Positions 63,440 to 64,000 of a stretch of 64,000 nt of DNA are shown here, piece by piece (positions within the stretch are counted from its first letter, which is position 1; every line of letters begins with the position of its first letter). The stretch spans positions 186,001-250,000 of the forward strand of contig NZ_AEYE02000035.1 in NCBI RefSeq assembly GCF_000298315.2, written 5' to 3'. Under the pieces are notes generated by a model. The model had not been told where the DNA came from, did no database searches, and saw only the letters and a list, made by a program, of their open reading frames with translations. This DNA is from Rhizobium grahamii CCGE 502. Its GTDB lineage: Bacteria; Pseudomonadota; Alphaproteobacteria; Rhizobiales; Rhizobiaceae. The position numbers and the translations under genes are program-made.

Positions 63440-63549
63440 CACCTGAAGACACCGGGCAAGGAACGCTGGAGCACGGCGCCCTGAAAGCGTATACTCCACC
63501 GCTTTAGGCCGGAAGCGGCCCTAGCTGATCATCAGAGAGGGAGCGAACC

Positions 63550-63888
63550 ATGAAACGACTGGGTCTGATCACGGCGTCGCTGACGCTTGTGGCCTCCAGT
63601 GTTTTGGCTCAAGAGCCTGTCGTCGGAACCTGGAAGACAGAAGTCGGTACGACCGCCGCCATTGACGAATGCGCGCAAGGTTACTGCATCACCATGAAAA
63701 CCGGCAACAACGCTGGCAAACGGATCGGCACTTTCCGCGGTAGCAAGGGTAATTTCACCGGAACCATTGTCGAGCCGGAGAGCCGGAAAACCTTCAATGG
63801 CGTGCTCACGCAAACCGGGGATACGGTTCACATGCGTGGTTGCACGATGAAGGTGATCTGCGTATCCCTCATTTGGACGCGGCTATGA
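63550..63888 (+). CDS. DUF2147 family secreted protein
   Basis: A 112-residue protein with a signal peptide (KRLGLITASLTLVASSVLAQ) and a compact beta-rich mature part (VGTWKTEVGTTAAIDECAQG, FTGTIVEPESRKTFNGVLTQ, MRGCTMKVICVSLIW). This matches a short form of the DUF2147 lipocalin-like periplasmic family. GAGAGGGAGCG precedes the ATG. Its stop overlaps the end of a convergent gene. Confidence 0.82.
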   Translation: MKRLGLITASLTLVASSVLAQEPVVGTWKTEVGTTAAIDECAQGYCITMKTGNNAGKRIGTFRGSKGNFTGTIVEPESRKTFNGVLTQTGDTVHMRGCTMKVICVSLIWTRL

Positions 63889-64000
63889 CATGCGACGCGA
63901 AAACTGTCTCGTGTCTTTCATGGAGTCGATTACCTGCCTGTATTCGTCCGCAATCGATATTGCCGCCTTTGCTACCACGGGGTTGACTGACTTGCGGTCA
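63883..64000 (-). CDS. C-terminal end of an unidentified gene, cut by the window edge
   Basis: The minus-strand frame is open from the window end to a TAG at 63883 and encodes about 38 residues with helical, polar character (VAKAAISIADEYRQVIDSMK). Codon use looks coding-like. It overlaps the DUF2147 stop by 6 bp in convergent orientation. Too short to assign. Confidence 0.4.
   Translation of the reverse strand, partial: DRKSVNPVVAKAAISIADEYRQVIDSMKDTRQFSRRMS

Overview
The window looks like part of a repABC replicon (large plasmid or chromid) of a Rhizobiaceae bacterium such as Rhizobium, Ensifer/Sinorhizobium or Agrobacterium. The genus is inference. The basis is an intact repA-repB-repC operon with its antisense RNA (29.4-33.0 kb, minus strand), high GC, many solute-binding-protein ABC importers, and typical rhizobial catabolic genes with their own LysR, Lrp, LacI, GntR, ROK and AraC regulators. 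No tRNA, rRNA, insertion sequence, phage gene or CRISPR array was seen.

Layout, left half. 0-6 kb: the end of an EamA permease, then tyrosine/homogentisate catabolism (hpd with a divergent Lrp regulator; a MarR regulator divergent from hmgA-fumarylacetoacetase-maiA). 6-12.8 kb: a GH20 hexosaminidase, a ROK regulator ruined by about five frameshifts, and an operon of Gfo/Idh oxidoreductase, DUF993 protein and TIM-barrel isomerase. 12.8-14.35 kb: 1.5 kb without a convincing gene, holding three identical 16-bp palindromes that fit the repABC parS pattern. 14.3-22 kb: lysine catabolism through aminoadipate (lysine 6-dehydrogenase, aminotransferase, semialdehyde dehydrogenase, 2-oxoadipate dioxygenase/decarboxylase, regulators) plus recX. 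22-29.2 kb: a LacI-controlled sugar ABC importer with a Gfo/Idh oxidoreductase and a ThuA-like protein.

Layout, right half. 29.4-33 kb: repABC. 33-43 kb: a belt of regulators, small proteins and hypotheticals. In it lies the most interesting locus (36.4-40.9 kb, minus strand): XRE regulator, winged-helix/TPR regulator, a 71-residue cysteine-free peptide, YcaO and TfuA. I read this as a minimal, probably thioamide-forming RiPP cluster. The YcaO frame is the same frame as the peptide gene, separated only by a TGA, and has no ATG/GTG/TTG start before conserved YcaO sequence begins. 42.9-49 kb: mannonate dehydratase with a GntR regulator and an ABC importer. 49-53 kb: pepT, a second XRE paralogue and two small lipoproteins. 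52-56 kb: pentonate dehydratases resembling Caulobacter XylX and XylD with a LysR regulator. 56-63.4 kb: an AraC-controlled sugar ABC importer ending in a fused Gfo/Idh-aldo/keto reductase protein. The window ends with a DUF2147 protein and the tail of an unidentified minus-strand gene.

Most genes form self-contained catabolic units (regulator, transporter, enzymes). The replication genes and the peptide-modification locus stand apart from that pattern. All family assignments come from reading motifs by eye; no database search was run.
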